From assembly GCA_937951675.1 (NCBI GenBank), contig CALFBI010000010.1:1-64000 (forward strand): a stretch of DNA of 64,000 bases. The letters are read 5' to 3'. The notes under the pieces are model-generated. The model saw nothing but the letters and a program-made list of their open reading frames with translations. It was not told the origin of the DNA and did no database searches. The position numbers were made by a program, and so were the translations under genes. This document shows positions 51,501 through 59,058 of this stretch, one piece after another. The first letter of the stretch is position 1, and each line of letters opens with the position of its first letter. The stretch comes from an uncultured Verrucomicrobiales bacterium (GTDB lineage: Bacteria; Verrucomicrobiota; Verrucomicrobiia; Verrucomicrobiales; Akkermansiaceae).

Positions 51501-52232
51501 ATGCAGGCCTTTTTGACTTCTCTCGAGGCTGAGGAATCTCACCGGCATGCTTGCCGAAAGCTATTTCAAATACAGGAAAGCGCTCATTTTAATTATGTCA
51601 TGAAGAACTTTCCATTAGATCCCTTTACGGCGCTTAGTTTTTCACAGCGCTGTCAAGGAGGACGTGATTTGATGGGGCAACTAGGAGATTTAATCAGTGA
51701 AGCTGCGATCGGGCAGCCTAGGTCTTTAGAAGACTTTGAAAAAGCTCAGAAAAGAGGCAAAGGGGAATTATATGACGAGGCGAAACGCCTGAGCGATCTT
51801 ATTGCACGGATGAGTCCTTTAGATCAAAAAATCAGCGAAACAATTTCTACTTGGAGCACACAAGAGAGCATGAAAGAAATTGTTCAGGATCTCAAAGAAG
51901 AACTATCTTGGCTCTTTCAAGAAGACTTTGTTTATCGAGCCGGATGGGAGCGTTTCCAAGGTTATGATTTTTACCTTCAGGGGATTTGTGAACGAATTCA
52001 AAAGATTCAATCTCAGCCTCTTGTTCGTGAAGAAGAGCGAATCGATCAAGTTCGTTATTATTGGGAAGGCTGGTATCAAGCATGGAAAGCGAACCCTTCC
52101 GATCTGAACCTTAGAAAGGCGGGCTGGATGTTGTCTGACTGGCGTTTATTAATTTATGCCCCGAAACTCCCTCGCCAGGAAAAAGTCAGTGGGAAAATCT
52201 TGGAAGCGAAGTGGGAAGAGCTTGGAATTTAA
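48534..52232 (+). CDS. hrpA: ATP-dependent RNA helicase HrpA
   Basis: About 1232 aa from the ATG at 48534, with GAGGAGG 12 bases upstream; a TTG at 48510 is the alternative start. DEAH-box motifs: I VVVGETGSGKTTQLPK, II IIDEAHERSLN, III SSATLDAGRFS, V VVLATNVAETSVTIPGI and VI RQRRGRCGRV. After the helicase core come the ratchet and OB-fold parts and a long C-terminal DUF3418-type region. HrpA is linked to mRNA processing and rescue of stalled ribosomes. It is the longest gene in the window and appears intact. Confidence 0.95.
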   Translation: MSLEQISYPELPVSLRRIEIMEVMRAHQVMVVVGETGSGKTTQLPKMAYECFLEKGAKESQNRRRVGCTQPRRLAAASVAKRVAEEMQSETGALVGYQVRFDDKTSAQTAIKFMTDGILLAETQADPLLRGYHTIIIDEAHERSLNIDFLLGYLKELLPRRKDLKIVISSATLDAGRFSDYFDGAPIVTVEGRTFPVEDHFLPPEKEEDIVRHVSRAVDWVTRFDSRGDVLIFLPGEREIRDCAQTLEGREYGGTKILPLFARLSLDQQQAVFRTGGQERRVVLATNVAETSVTIPGIVYVIDSGLARVSRYHPQRQIQRLQIEMISQASARQRRGRCGRVKDGVCIKLYSEEVLESAAEFTDPEIRRSSLAGVILRMKDLGLAEISEFPFLNPPSRKAITEGHQTLEEVGAIESKEGALTPLGSRLARLPLDPRLGRILLEGGERKVLEEILVIISGVSVMDVRERPAEKEQEAKQAQEMFIDRKSDFISILKLWAGLLTCQENGRWKRNHLRKYCKSRFLSYRRVLEWEQVYRELRRLVKDQCQWKTKGLSLQEQDWNHPDLIHKALLVGIPKQFGYWDPKNKVYKGTSGRQFAIFPGSGLFGNKKPEWVLAFDLVETSRLWARKVAVMNPQWLEEVAPHLCRSRYHSPYWEQQQGAVYGLETVTCGGLPIVPKRPVFYGKVNPKEAHEVFIREAILNGRFNGRSPALDKLKIVREEIHLIECKLRRPEGIWSDDAAYDFYHSRLPEEVNSAKVFHRWCEQEGHESDITISAQDIIWEDVDTSLFPDTLDFQGSAYELEYRCENEAKDDGVTVRVSIDDLEDFPEWLTTWTIAGCLEERVYLMIRSLNKAVRSLCSPARDFAEDFYDEWDGWERDGWLSVELARFLSEKTGHTVTASDFDVSRIPDELTMKIRVIGDEGEELGFGQHAETLKDQLADLIKERKETRANAQWARSGLTSWEFGEVPQQVQVGSATVFPALVNEGDSIGMQAFLTSLEAEESHRHACRKLFQIQESAHFNYVMKNFPLDPFTALSFSQRCQGGRDLMGQLGDLISEAAIGQPRSLEDFEKAQKRGKGELYDEAKRLSDLIARMSPLDQKISETISTWSTQESMKEIVQDLKEELSWLFQEDFVYRAGWERFQGYDFYLQGICERIQKIQSQPLVREEERIDQVRYYWEGWYQAWKANPSDLNLRKAGWMLSDWRLLIYAPKLPRQEKVSGKILEAKWEELGI

Positions 52233-52305
52233 ATCTTTGAGAAAGCTTGTCGAGATGGCATCGACAAAGAGAGGTGAATCCCTTAGAAAGAAATCAGTTA
52301 AATCT

Positions 52306-52740
52306 ATGTCAGATCTGAGACTACCTATTCCAGAATACGCGATGATGTTGGCTCAAGTAGCCAGCATGCGTTCAGAAGATCCTTATCGTAAAGTGGGAGC
52401 TGCGGCCCTCGACTTTGATAACAGGGTGATTGGGACCGCCTATAATGGGCTTGCTCCAGGATTCAAAGCCCCGGAAGGATTCTGGGACCAACGAGATGGT
52501 CGTCAGAAATTCATGCTCCACGCGGAGGTTAACCTTTGTAGTTTGTTTAAACGGGGCGAGGCCAAGCTTATTGCGACTACGACGATGCCGTGCACGGCTT
52601 GTATGCAGACTCTGTGTGCCTATGGGGTGAAGGAAATTTATTACATGGAGGAGTATCATCAGTCAGATGCACCAGAAATTGCTCAGACTTATGGAATCAT
52701 CTTAAAACAAATTAAGGCATCGGATCTCCCGATGCCTTAA
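52306..52740 (+). CDS. Deoxycytidylate/cytidine deaminase-like enzyme
   Basis: 144 aa from the ATG at 52306; the frame upstream only overlaps the end of hrpA. The zinc site is HAEVNLCSLF (His and catalytic Glu) and TTMPCTACMQTLCAYG (two Cys). RSEDPYRKVGAAALDFDNRV and NGLAPGFK fit the dCMP-deaminase family. It would make dUMP for thymidylate synthesis. A hairpin (AAGGCATCGG/CCGATGCCTT) overlaps the end of the gene and may terminate transcription. Confidence 0.88.
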   Translation: MSDLRLPIPEYAMMLAQVASMRSEDPYRKVGAAALDFDNRVIGTAYNGLAPGFKAPEGFWDQRDGRQKFMLHAEVNLCSLFKRGEAKLIATTTMPCTACMQTLCAYGVKEIYYMEEYHQSDAPEIAQTYGIILKQIKASDLPMP

Positions 52741-52769
52741 TTGGAAAGGAAAAGAAAAGGGCTCTTTTA

Positions 52770-53642
52770 TTATAAATCCATGAGGTTGTTATTATCCTCA
52801 TTATTGTCTCCATAGAAGCTTACGAGATACCCCGCTTCAACGAGAGAGTCTTGCCAAGAATGGATCAGGGTTTCGTCTTTAAAGATACGTTTAGCTTGCC
52901 CGAGTGATTCACTAGCGACCTGATTTTCATTATTTTCAAAGGCTTTAACTGCTTTTGCATAATAAAAGAACGGGCTGTCATCGAGTTCTGTATAGAGAGA
53001 TGAAATTTCTTCAGCGCTGTTAATGTTTCCTAACTTTCGATAGCTAACAAACATTTTGAAGCGAGAAACATGGATCATTTGAGCAATGGTTTTTTGGCGT
53101 TTTTCAATGGCAAGAAGCTTGCGAGAACGCGCCGTAATAGAGTCAATAAATTCCGTTTCCATGGCTGATGCCTCAGAATGTTCTTTTTCCATTTTTTCGA
53201 GCAATTGCTCAAAGTTCTTAGTGAGTTTAGTGAATAGCTCTAAGCACTTTTCCCATTGCGCTGTGACGTAATAGATTTCTCCCAAGTTGAAGTTTGAAGC
53301 ATTAGAATTAGGATTGAGTTGAAGTGTGTTTTTAAAGCATTGAGCGGCTTGAACAAAATCACGAAACTCCATGTAACAAGACCCCTTGAGGTTCCACATA
53401 TTGGGGTCGTCTAGATAGATGGCCTGAGCTTGACCGACGCTTTCGAGGCTTTCGAAAATTCGTTTTTGTTCGAAAAAGCGACGCGCTTTCTTCGAGTGCT
53501 GAATGTAGTCATTTTTTTCCTCTGGCGTGAGGTTATCAAAACGCCGAGCCCATTCAGACATGGCGAGTGAGTTCTTTTCTTCAGCATATGAGGGAAGCGG
53601 AAGCAGTAAAAAGAGGGTGAGGAATAAAAGGGATCGTTTCAT
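52770..53642 (-). CDS. Exported TPR protein
   Basis: 290 aa. A signal peptide (SLLFLTLFLLLPLPSYA) is followed by TPR helices: VGQAQAIYLDDPNMWNLKGS, then YMEFRDFVQAAQCFKNTLQL and NASNFNLGEIYYVTAQWEKC. A coiled region with KLTKNFEQLLEKMEKEHSEA separates them from the C-terminal part. It is presumably a periplasmic or outer-membrane-attached scaffold. The substrate is unknown. The acidic, Asn-rich C-terminus (DNNEDNNNLMDL) is unusual. Confidence 0.8.
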   Translation of the reverse strand: MKRSLLFLTLFLLLPLPSYAEEKNSLAMSEWARRFDNLTPEEKNDYIQHSKKARRFFEQKRIFESLESVGQAQAIYLDDPNMWNLKGSCYMEFRDFVQAAQCFKNTLQLNPNSNASNFNLGEIYYVTAQWEKCLELFTKLTKNFEQLLEKMEKEHSEASAMETEFIDSITARSRKLLAIEKRQKTIAQMIHVSRFKMFVSYRKLGNINSAEEISSLYTELDDSPFFYYAKAVKAFENNENQVASESLGQAKRIFKDETLIHSWQDSLVEAGYLVSFYGDNNEDNNNLMDL

Positions 53643-53690
53643 AGGAATGATGATTTTCTTTGTCTACTTTGCATAAAGCGGCGAGAGACT

Positions 53691-54266
53691 TCAATAGTAT
53701 AGGTTCTCTTTCTTAATAAAACTTAGGCACTCAGGATGAAGCCATTCTTCATGTTTCGCTAAATGAGCGCGAATGGCACTGGAAGAGGCCGGGTGCTCTC
53801 CTTGTAGAATGATTGGGGTGCGAGCTGGATGCGAAGAAGGGAGCGATTTCCGGGTATAAACGACGAATTGTAGAAGGCGATCAAGAGTGGTAATGTTTTT
53901 CCATTGATCTAAGGTTTCCCACTGATCTGTTCCAATCAGCCAGTAAAGATCATGATTGGGGAATTTTTGGCGATAATGAGTCGCTGTGACCCAAGAGTAA
54001 GAGGGAGAAGGTGAGGAGATTTCAAAATCAGAAACTTCTGCCCAAGGGTCATCTTGCAGAGTAAGTTTCAGCATTTCTAAACGCTGTTGGGCAGTTGATA
54101 AACAAGCCTTTTTTTTATGAGGTGATTGTTTGCAAGGGATGACAATGGCACGATCAAGCCCTAGGAGCTCTTTCGTTTCCCTCAGGATTTGTAAATGGCC
54201 CAAATGAATGGGGTCGAAGCTCCCTCCAAAGAGTAAAAGTTTTAGACGAGGGCTTTCTTCATTCAT
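53691..54266 (-). CDS. nadD: Nicotinate-nucleotide adenylyltransferase
   Basis: 191 aa. It converts nicotinate mononucleotide and ATP to deamido-NAD. The nucleotidyltransferase motifs are LFGGSFDPIHLGHLQIL (GxFxxxHxGH), PCKQSPHKK, WLIGTDQWETLDQWKNI and the C-terminal SSSAIRAHL (ISxTxxR-like). Its ATG overlaps the scpA stop (TAATG), so the two are co-translated. Together with nadC it covers two steps of NAD synthesis. Confidence 0.95.
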   Translation of the reverse strand: MNEESPRLKLLLFGGSFDPIHLGHLQILRETKELLGLDRAIVIPCKQSPHKKKACLSTAQQRLEMLKLTLQDDPWAEVSDFEISSPSPSYSWVTATHYRQKFPNHDLYWLIGTDQWETLDQWKNITTLDRLLQFVVYTRKSLPSSHPARTPIILQGEHPASSSAIRAHLAKHEEWLHPECLSFIKKENLYY

Positions 54267-54997
54267 TAGGGAAGGTTTCTGTAGACCCTTATTTTTCCTA
54301 AAATATCGCCTTGGACCGCTTTAAGCTGATTGAGCTTCATGAGTTCAAGCATGGCGAGGAAGGTGACAATTACTTCGGGTTTGGAATGAGCTTGGGCAAA
54401 AAGCTCTTCGAGCTGGATTCCCTTTTCCTTTGGAATAATATGGATGAGGTATTCCATTTTATCCGAAACGGTATAACGGTCATCAACAATATCACCAAAA
54501 TCATGCTCTTCTTCGAAGCGTTTGAGCACGTTCTGAAAAGATCGAATGAGGTCAAAGATGGTAGCCTCTGCGAGAGGGGAAGGGGTCTCTATTACCGGTT
54601 TTTCAACTTCAGGGTGGTAAGCAAAGTAATCTTCTTGTTCGGCTTCTTTTTGTGAAAGAAACCCCGCGGCGTCTTTGAATTTTTTATATTCAATGAGTTG
54701 GCGGATGAGTTCCCATCGAGGGTCGTCTTCTTCTGCGTCATCTTCAGGTGGCTGTTCAGACTTCGGGAGCAAGGTCCGGCTTTTGATATACATCAGATTA
54801 GCAGCCATCACGATGAATTCAGAAGCGAGGTCAATATTAAGCATCTTAAACGTGTTAATATATGCAAGATATTGGGTGGTGATGCCTTCTATCGAAACAT
54901 CATAGATATCGACTTCTTCTTTTTTGATCAGATAAAGAAGAAGATCGAGAGGCCCCTCGAAGATTTCGAGTTTCACTTTGTAATGATGCGGTTCCAC
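54266..54997 (-). CDS. scpA: Segregation and condensation protein A
   Basis: 243 aa from the GTG at 54997, which leads straight into YKVKLEIFEGPLDLLLYLIK, the conserved kleisin start; the longer frame to 55078 has no family support. ScpA bridges the SMC heads with ScpB in chromosome condensation. LYLIKKEEVDIYDVSIEGIT, FIVMAANLMYIKSRTLLP and the C-terminal VTFLAMLELMKLNQLKAVQ are all typical. scpB and smc are not in the window. Confidence 0.93.
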   Translation of the reverse strand: MEPHHYKVKLEIFEGPLDLLLYLIKKEEVDIYDVSIEGITTQYLAYINTFKMLNIDLASEFIVMAANLMYIKSRTLLPKSEQPPEDDAEEDDPRWELIRQLIEYKKFKDAAGFLSQKEAEQEDYFAYHPEVEKPVIETPSPLAEATIFDLIRSFQNVLKRFEEEHDFGDIVDDRYTVSDKMEYLIHIIPKEKGIQLEELFAQAHSKPEVIVTFLAMLELMKLNQLKAVQGDILGKIRVYRNLP

Positions 54998-55084
54998 AAT
55001 AGGTAAATAAATAAATGCCTTTAAGGATAGAAGTTGGCAAGACTGTAAGCGCCCGCTATTGGTTTTAAAGTTATACAATCTCTA

Positions 55085-56653
55085 ATGGATCCTCAAAAAC
55101 AACAAGATTTTGAATCGCGTCTTAGCCAGTGGGCTTCTCAGCAAGGCATGATCTACCAATTAATTAATCCTGTGTATCTCGGGAAACCTCATTTCTTGCA
55201 AAAATTTTGGAGTGTTTTTTCACGTCTTTTACTGGTGTCTCTCATGATAGGGGGTATTGCAGGATGGGGGTATTATCGATCACATCTTAAATCAGAATCC
55301 TTAACTAAAGTGGTTCAAGAGAGTTTCCAAAAGGTTTTCAAAGCTCAAACAGTGGAGGTTCAAAGTGTTCGCTTTCGTAAAGGAACCTTGTCTATTCCGA
55401 GCTTGCAGGCAGAAGGGCTGGATCATACTTTTTTTGATCAAATCTCATTTAAAGTGGGAAGCACTTCTTATTCTCTATGGAAGTTATTAGGGTTTAGTAA
55501 GTCTAGCCCAGCATCTTTAAAGCTAAATACAAATGAGGCTGAAATTGAGTTGCAACGCCATTTCGAAAGTGAGGCTCAGGCGCAGCAAGCTTATGAAACC
55601 TTGTTTCAAAAAGCGTCGAGTGCTGTAGGAGTTAAAATAAGTAGATTAGAATTGATTTGGGGAGGGAGCATTACCAATACTCGGCTGACAGCGAATCGAT
55701 CTCAAGAAAGGTGGGATGTGGTTTGTGAAGGAGGCGCATTTACCCAAGGTTTTTTGAAGAATATTCCTTTAGAGCGTTTAACTCTTTCTTTGGAACCCGA
55801 AGGCATCATTAAGGTGAAGGAATTGATTCTTTCTCCTTCGGCAGGTGGCAAAATTGTTCTTAAGGCGGAGATCAAGCCAGATCCTTCTTGGCTCCAGCCG
55901 ACCATTAAGGGAGAGGGTGACTTTGAGGGCGTTGATATCGCTCGTTTTATTTCCAATGACGAAAGTCACTACATTAAAGGGAAGATGAATGCGGCATTTA
56001 CTTTTACGGGGCCTATTAATCGTATTTCAGACCTTGTATATTCATTCAAAGCCCAAGTTTCGGAAGAGTTTCCTCTGACTTTCAGCGAAAAAAACGAACT
56101 ATTAACCCGTTTAACAATTGTGGATCAAACCGTTTTTCAACCTCGACTTATTGCAGTGAAGGGAAGCTACCAACTTGAAATATCAAATAAAGGGGTGCGT
56201 TTTCATGACGTGGATCTTGAGTGCGATTGTGGACGCATTTTACGGGGGGACTTTTTAGCTCGGAAACTTACGAAGGATGAAATGAAAGATGTTTTAGGGA
56301 TCGAAGATCCGGGTCCCGACAAAGCTAAAAAGACGAGCAGCCTCTATGATGACCTTGAAGGGAATACGGACTTAAGCATTGCTGCTGGCGGGCGCCACAT
56401 ATTAGGAGCCGTTCGTGATTCGGCCTTAAGCGGTTTAGCAAATCGTTATGTCTATTATGGCGACCTTTCTTTGGGGATGAAGAAGGAAGCCTTCGAAGGC
56501 GTTATCCCATTACAAGAAATGTTTCCAGTTGATGAACAAGGTGAGCGCCGTTGGCTTTTTCTTCCTTTGACAGGTCAATATATCGAAGAAATAGGAGGCG
56601 CTGAAGAGAAGAGAATTTCACAAACGATTCAGCAATATAAAGCCTCGAAATAA
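55085..56653 (+). CDS. Single-span protein with a large exported domain (AsmA-like style)
   Basis: 522 aa, family uncertain. A short cytoplasmic part with SQWASQQGMIYQLINPVYLG is followed by one span near 40-62 (LLLVSLMIGGIAGWGYYR) and a long beta-rich exported region (VEVQSVRFRKGTLSIPSLQA, then FDQISFKVGSTSYSLWKLLG and LEPEGIIKVKELILSPSAGG). The alternating beta pattern recalls AsmA/TamB-type envelope proteins, but no diagnostic motif is seen. It starts divergently from scpA, about 90 bp from the GTG. Confidence 0.65.
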   Translation: MDPQKQQDFESRLSQWASQQGMIYQLINPVYLGKPHFLQKFWSVFSRLLLVSLMIGGIAGWGYYRSHLKSESLTKVVQESFQKVFKAQTVEVQSVRFRKGTLSIPSLQAEGLDHTFFDQISFKVGSTSYSLWKLLGFSKSSPASLKLNTNEAEIELQRHFESEAQAQQAYETLFQKASSAVGVKISRLELIWGGSITNTRLTANRSQERWDVVCEGGAFTQGFLKNIPLERLTLSLEPEGIIKVKELILSPSAGGKIVLKAEIKPDPSWLQPTIKGEGDFEGVDIARFISNDESHYIKGKMNAAFTFTGPINRISDLVYSFKAQVSEEFPLTFSEKNELLTRLTIVDQTVFQPRLIAVKGSYQLEISNKGVRFHDVDLECDCGRILRGDFLARKLTKDEMKDVLGIEDPGPDKAKKTSSLYDDLEGNTDLSIAAGGRHILGAVRDSALSGLANRYVYYGDLSLGMKKEAFEGVIPLQEMFPVDEQGERRWLFLPLTGQYIEEIGGAEEKRISQTIQQYKASK

Positions 56654-56675
56654 CAGAGTAGAGATAACTCTTTTA

Positions 56676-57560
56676 TCAAAGGCGTAGTTGCTTAAATATT
56701 TCGGTCGTTGCTTGGCTTTTGTTAAGCGTGAAGAAATGTAGTCCTGATACTTGTGCGTCAATAAGCTCTTGGCATTGTGAGGTAGCATAGTCGATCCCTG
56801 CTTGGATCACTTCGGCAGGATTGTCAGGATCAGCAAGATTCATCGCCTTAATCAGCTTAGCGGGGTAACGAGCCCCAGCGGCAAGTTCGGCCATTCGTTT
56901 CATCCCTGTAATGGAAGTGATCGGCATGATGCCGGCAAGAATGGGAACATTGATACCAGCAAGCTCACAACGTTCTCTGAAGTCGAAAAAGTCATGGTTA
57001 TCGAAAAAAAGCTGCGTGCAGATGTAGTCGGCTCCGGCATCGATTTTTGCTTTTAGGAAGTCCATTTCTTTCATCCGGTTCGGAGTCTCAGGATGGCCTT
57101 CAGGGAACCCCGCTACTCCCGTCTCAAAGGTCTGGCTGTCTCTGCGAGAGTGTTGATTGATGAATTGCACCAGGTCATTAGAGTATTGGAAATCATCTTG
57201 AGAGCGGTCATGATGCGCTTGATTTTGGGGAGGATCTCCACGTAAAGCTAGAATCGTATTGACTCCCACCTCTTCATATTTTGTTAGGATGTCACTGATT
57301 TCTTGTCGGCTATGACCTACACATGTTAGGTGAGGAATCGCAGGAATAGAGGTTTCTTTAATGATTCTTTTAACCAGATCATGAGTCAGAGAGCGAGTAG
57401 AGCCACCAGCTCCATAAGTGACGCTTACAAAGGAAGGAGAGCAGGTTTCAAGTTCCTGAATGGTTGAAAAAAGAGCCTCGGCAGCCTGCTCTGTTTTAGG
57501 AGGGAAAAACTCAAAAGAAATCGACGGTGTTTCGCTCTTTAGTAAATTAGCAATCTTCAT
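56676..57560 (-). CDS. metF: 5,10-methylenetetrahydrofolate reductase
   Basis: 294 aa. It makes 5-methyl-THF for methionine synthesis, using FAD. SISFEFFPPKTEQAAEALF (catalytic Glu), FVSVTYGAGGSTRSLTHDLV, HLTCVGHSRQEI, ILALRGDPP, GADYICTQLFFDN and PILAGIMPI are the family motifs, all intact. There is no SAM riboswitch or SAM-II-like structure visible upstream. The C-terminus (LHFFTLNKSQATTEIFKQL) is normal. Confidence 0.97.
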   Translation of the reverse strand: MKIANLLKSETPSISFEFFPPKTEQAAEALFSTIQELETCSPSFVSVTYGAGGSTRSLTHDLVKRIIKETSIPAIPHLTCVGHSRQEISDILTKYEEVGVNTILALRGDPPQNQAHHDRSQDDFQYSNDLVQFINQHSRRDSQTFETGVAGFPEGHPETPNRMKEMDFLKAKIDAGADYICTQLFFDNHDFFDFRERCELAGINVPILAGIMPITSITGMKRMAELAAGARYPAKLIKAMNLADPDNPAEVIQAGIDYATSQCQELIDAQVSGLHFFTLNKSQATTEIFKQLRL

Positions 57561-57677
57561 ATCAATAAATCTTGATGTGATGATGCGTTATTTAATGAGC
57601 TCTCCAAGAAAAAAAATCGTTTCTTCGCAACTATTTTTAGAAGGTTTAGTTCTTATCGTGAAATTAATAATTATTTT

Positions 57678-58361
57678 ATGAAATCGACAGCGTTATTTTT
57701 CTGGTTTTTTTCGATGTTCTTTTTAAGGGCTGAAGAAACCGAACAGAGGGCCGGGCTCCAATTAGGCCCCAAGAAGCTCTTTAAAAGTCTCGATGGAGAC
57801 CAAAGTGGAGCACTTTCTTTTGAGGAATTTAAAAAAGGAGGCCGAATCAAAAATCTTTCTGAAGAAAAGCAACGTCGCTTTTTCATAAGGTTAGATCGTG
57901 ATCAAAATGAAGAATTGAGCTTCAAAGAGTTTCCTAAGCCGTCTCGTAAAAAAAGAATGAAATCCTTCAAAAAGGCAGATGAGAACCAGGATCAACAACT
58001 CGATTTTGAAGAATTTGTGAAGATGCCTAGAATCAAAAAGGCGCAAATATCTCGAGACAAAGCGCAAAAGCTTTTTGATAAACTTGATCGTAACCAAAAC
58101 GGCTTTCTTACTCCTGCGGAATTACGTCGAAAGAATTCAAAGAAGAGAAAAGAGAAAAAAATTCCGTTTAGCCGTCTTGATAAGAACCAAGATCAGCTTC
58201 TTTCTTTTGATGAATTTCGAGAGGCTCCTCATCTCAAAAAACTTGATGAAGATCAGCAGGAACGACGTTTTAAGGAACGAGATAAAGATCAGAATCAAAT
58301 GCTCAGTCCTGATGAGATGCGTTTAAAAAAGAAACGCAAACCAAAACCCCGCGTAAACTGA
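57678..58361 (+). CDS. Exported protein with six EF-hand-like motifs
   Basis: 227 aa with a signal peptide (STALFFWFFSMFFLRA). Six Ca2+-binding-loop-like motifs follow at regular spacing: DGDQSGALSFEEF, DRDQNEELSFKEF, DENQDQQLDFEEF, DRNQNGFLTPAEL, DKNQDQLLSFDEF and DKDQNQMLSPDEM, with basic linkers (SRKKRMKSFKK). Position 12 (Glu) is mostly kept, so several should bind Ca2+. It looks like the exported EF-hand proteins common in Verrucomicrobia/Planctomycetes. Its 3' end overlaps the convergent beta-barrel gene by 39 bp. Confidence 0.85.
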   Translation: MKSTALFFWFFSMFFLRAEETEQRAGLQLGPKKLFKSLDGDQSGALSFEEFKKGGRIKNLSEEKQRRFFIRLDRDQNEELSFKEFPKPSRKKRMKSFKKADENQDQQLDFEEFVKMPRIKKAQISRDKAQKLFDKLDRNQNGFLTPAELRRKNSKKRKEKKIPFSRLDKNQDQLLSFDEFREAPHLKKLDEDQQERRFKERDKDQNQMLSPDEMRLKKKRKPKPRVN

Positions 58362-59006
58362 AGTGCTCTCTTCTTTCTCAAAAGGAATAGAGATGGCAAG
58401 ATAAGGACTAGCAGAGACTTGCTCATTAATATTAAAAGTGAGCCCAGCTTTACCAAAAACGTCCTGAAGACCGCTCCGGTCAAGATAGCTATCAACCCAG
58501 CTCATCCCTCCTTCGAGATACGAGTAAGTGGAGTCATTGAGAGGAAGCGACCACCGTGTGTCTACAGAAGCATAGCTCGCTTCATTACCGAAGTCATAGT
58601 GGAGTGAAATCTTGCTATCTAAGTGGTCACTCCATTGGTAGATCCCAAAGAGGCCCAGATCAAAACCGCTTTCTAGATCTGTTCCGGTGAAATCACGGTA
58701 AGAACTAATCGCGCCTAAAGTCCACTCATTGATCTCGTATCGAGCATCAAAGTAGAAATCAAATTGGGAAAAATCTCCCCCAGACTCGGAGGCAAGAGAG
58801 GTTCCAAAACTAATGATCGTTTCTTTATTGGCGGCCACTTCCGCTTCGAGCTGGAACTCTAAGAGTCCGTCGGCAATGTCGAATCCGCGATAGAGGTAGG
58901 CACTACGATATCCACTCAGGGCTTCTACTCCGTAAAATAAATCTGCGGCAGAGAGAAGAGGAGAGGCGGTCGTGCTTACCGCTATTAGAGCGATCAAATA
59001 TCTCAT
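58323..59006 (-). CDS. Small outer-membrane beta-barrel protein
   Basis: 227 aa. The signal peptide (YLIALIAVSTTASPLLSA) is followed by alternating strands rich in Tyr, Ser and Gly (GVEALSGYRSAYLYRGFDIA, then SSYRDFTGTDLESGFDLGLF) and a C-terminal aromatic end (GFWFAFLF), as needed for BAM recognition. The YLYRGFDIADG start resembles TorF/DUF-type outer-membrane proteins. The function is unknown. The C-terminal codons overlap the end of the EF-hand gene on the other strand. Confidence 0.75.
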   Translation of the reverse strand: MRYLIALIAVSTTASPLLSAADLFYGVEALSGYRSAYLYRGFDIADGLLEFQLEAEVAANKETIISFGTSLASESGGDFSQFDFYFDARYEINEWTLGAISSYRDFTGTDLESGFDLGLFGIYQWSDHLDSKISLHYDFGNEASYASVDTRWSLPLNDSTYSYLEGGMSWVDSYLDRSGLQDVFGKAGLTFNINEQVSASPYLAISIPFEKEESTSVYAGFWFAFLF

Positions 59007-59058
59007 GCCATTATCAAAGAGTGATCCTTTGACAATGGCAAGGAGACATCCTGTTTAA

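Noticed and set aside
56600-57677. SAM riboswitch upstream of metF
   Set aside because: The short A/T-rich upstream region shows no multi-helix pattern of a known SAM riboswitch.
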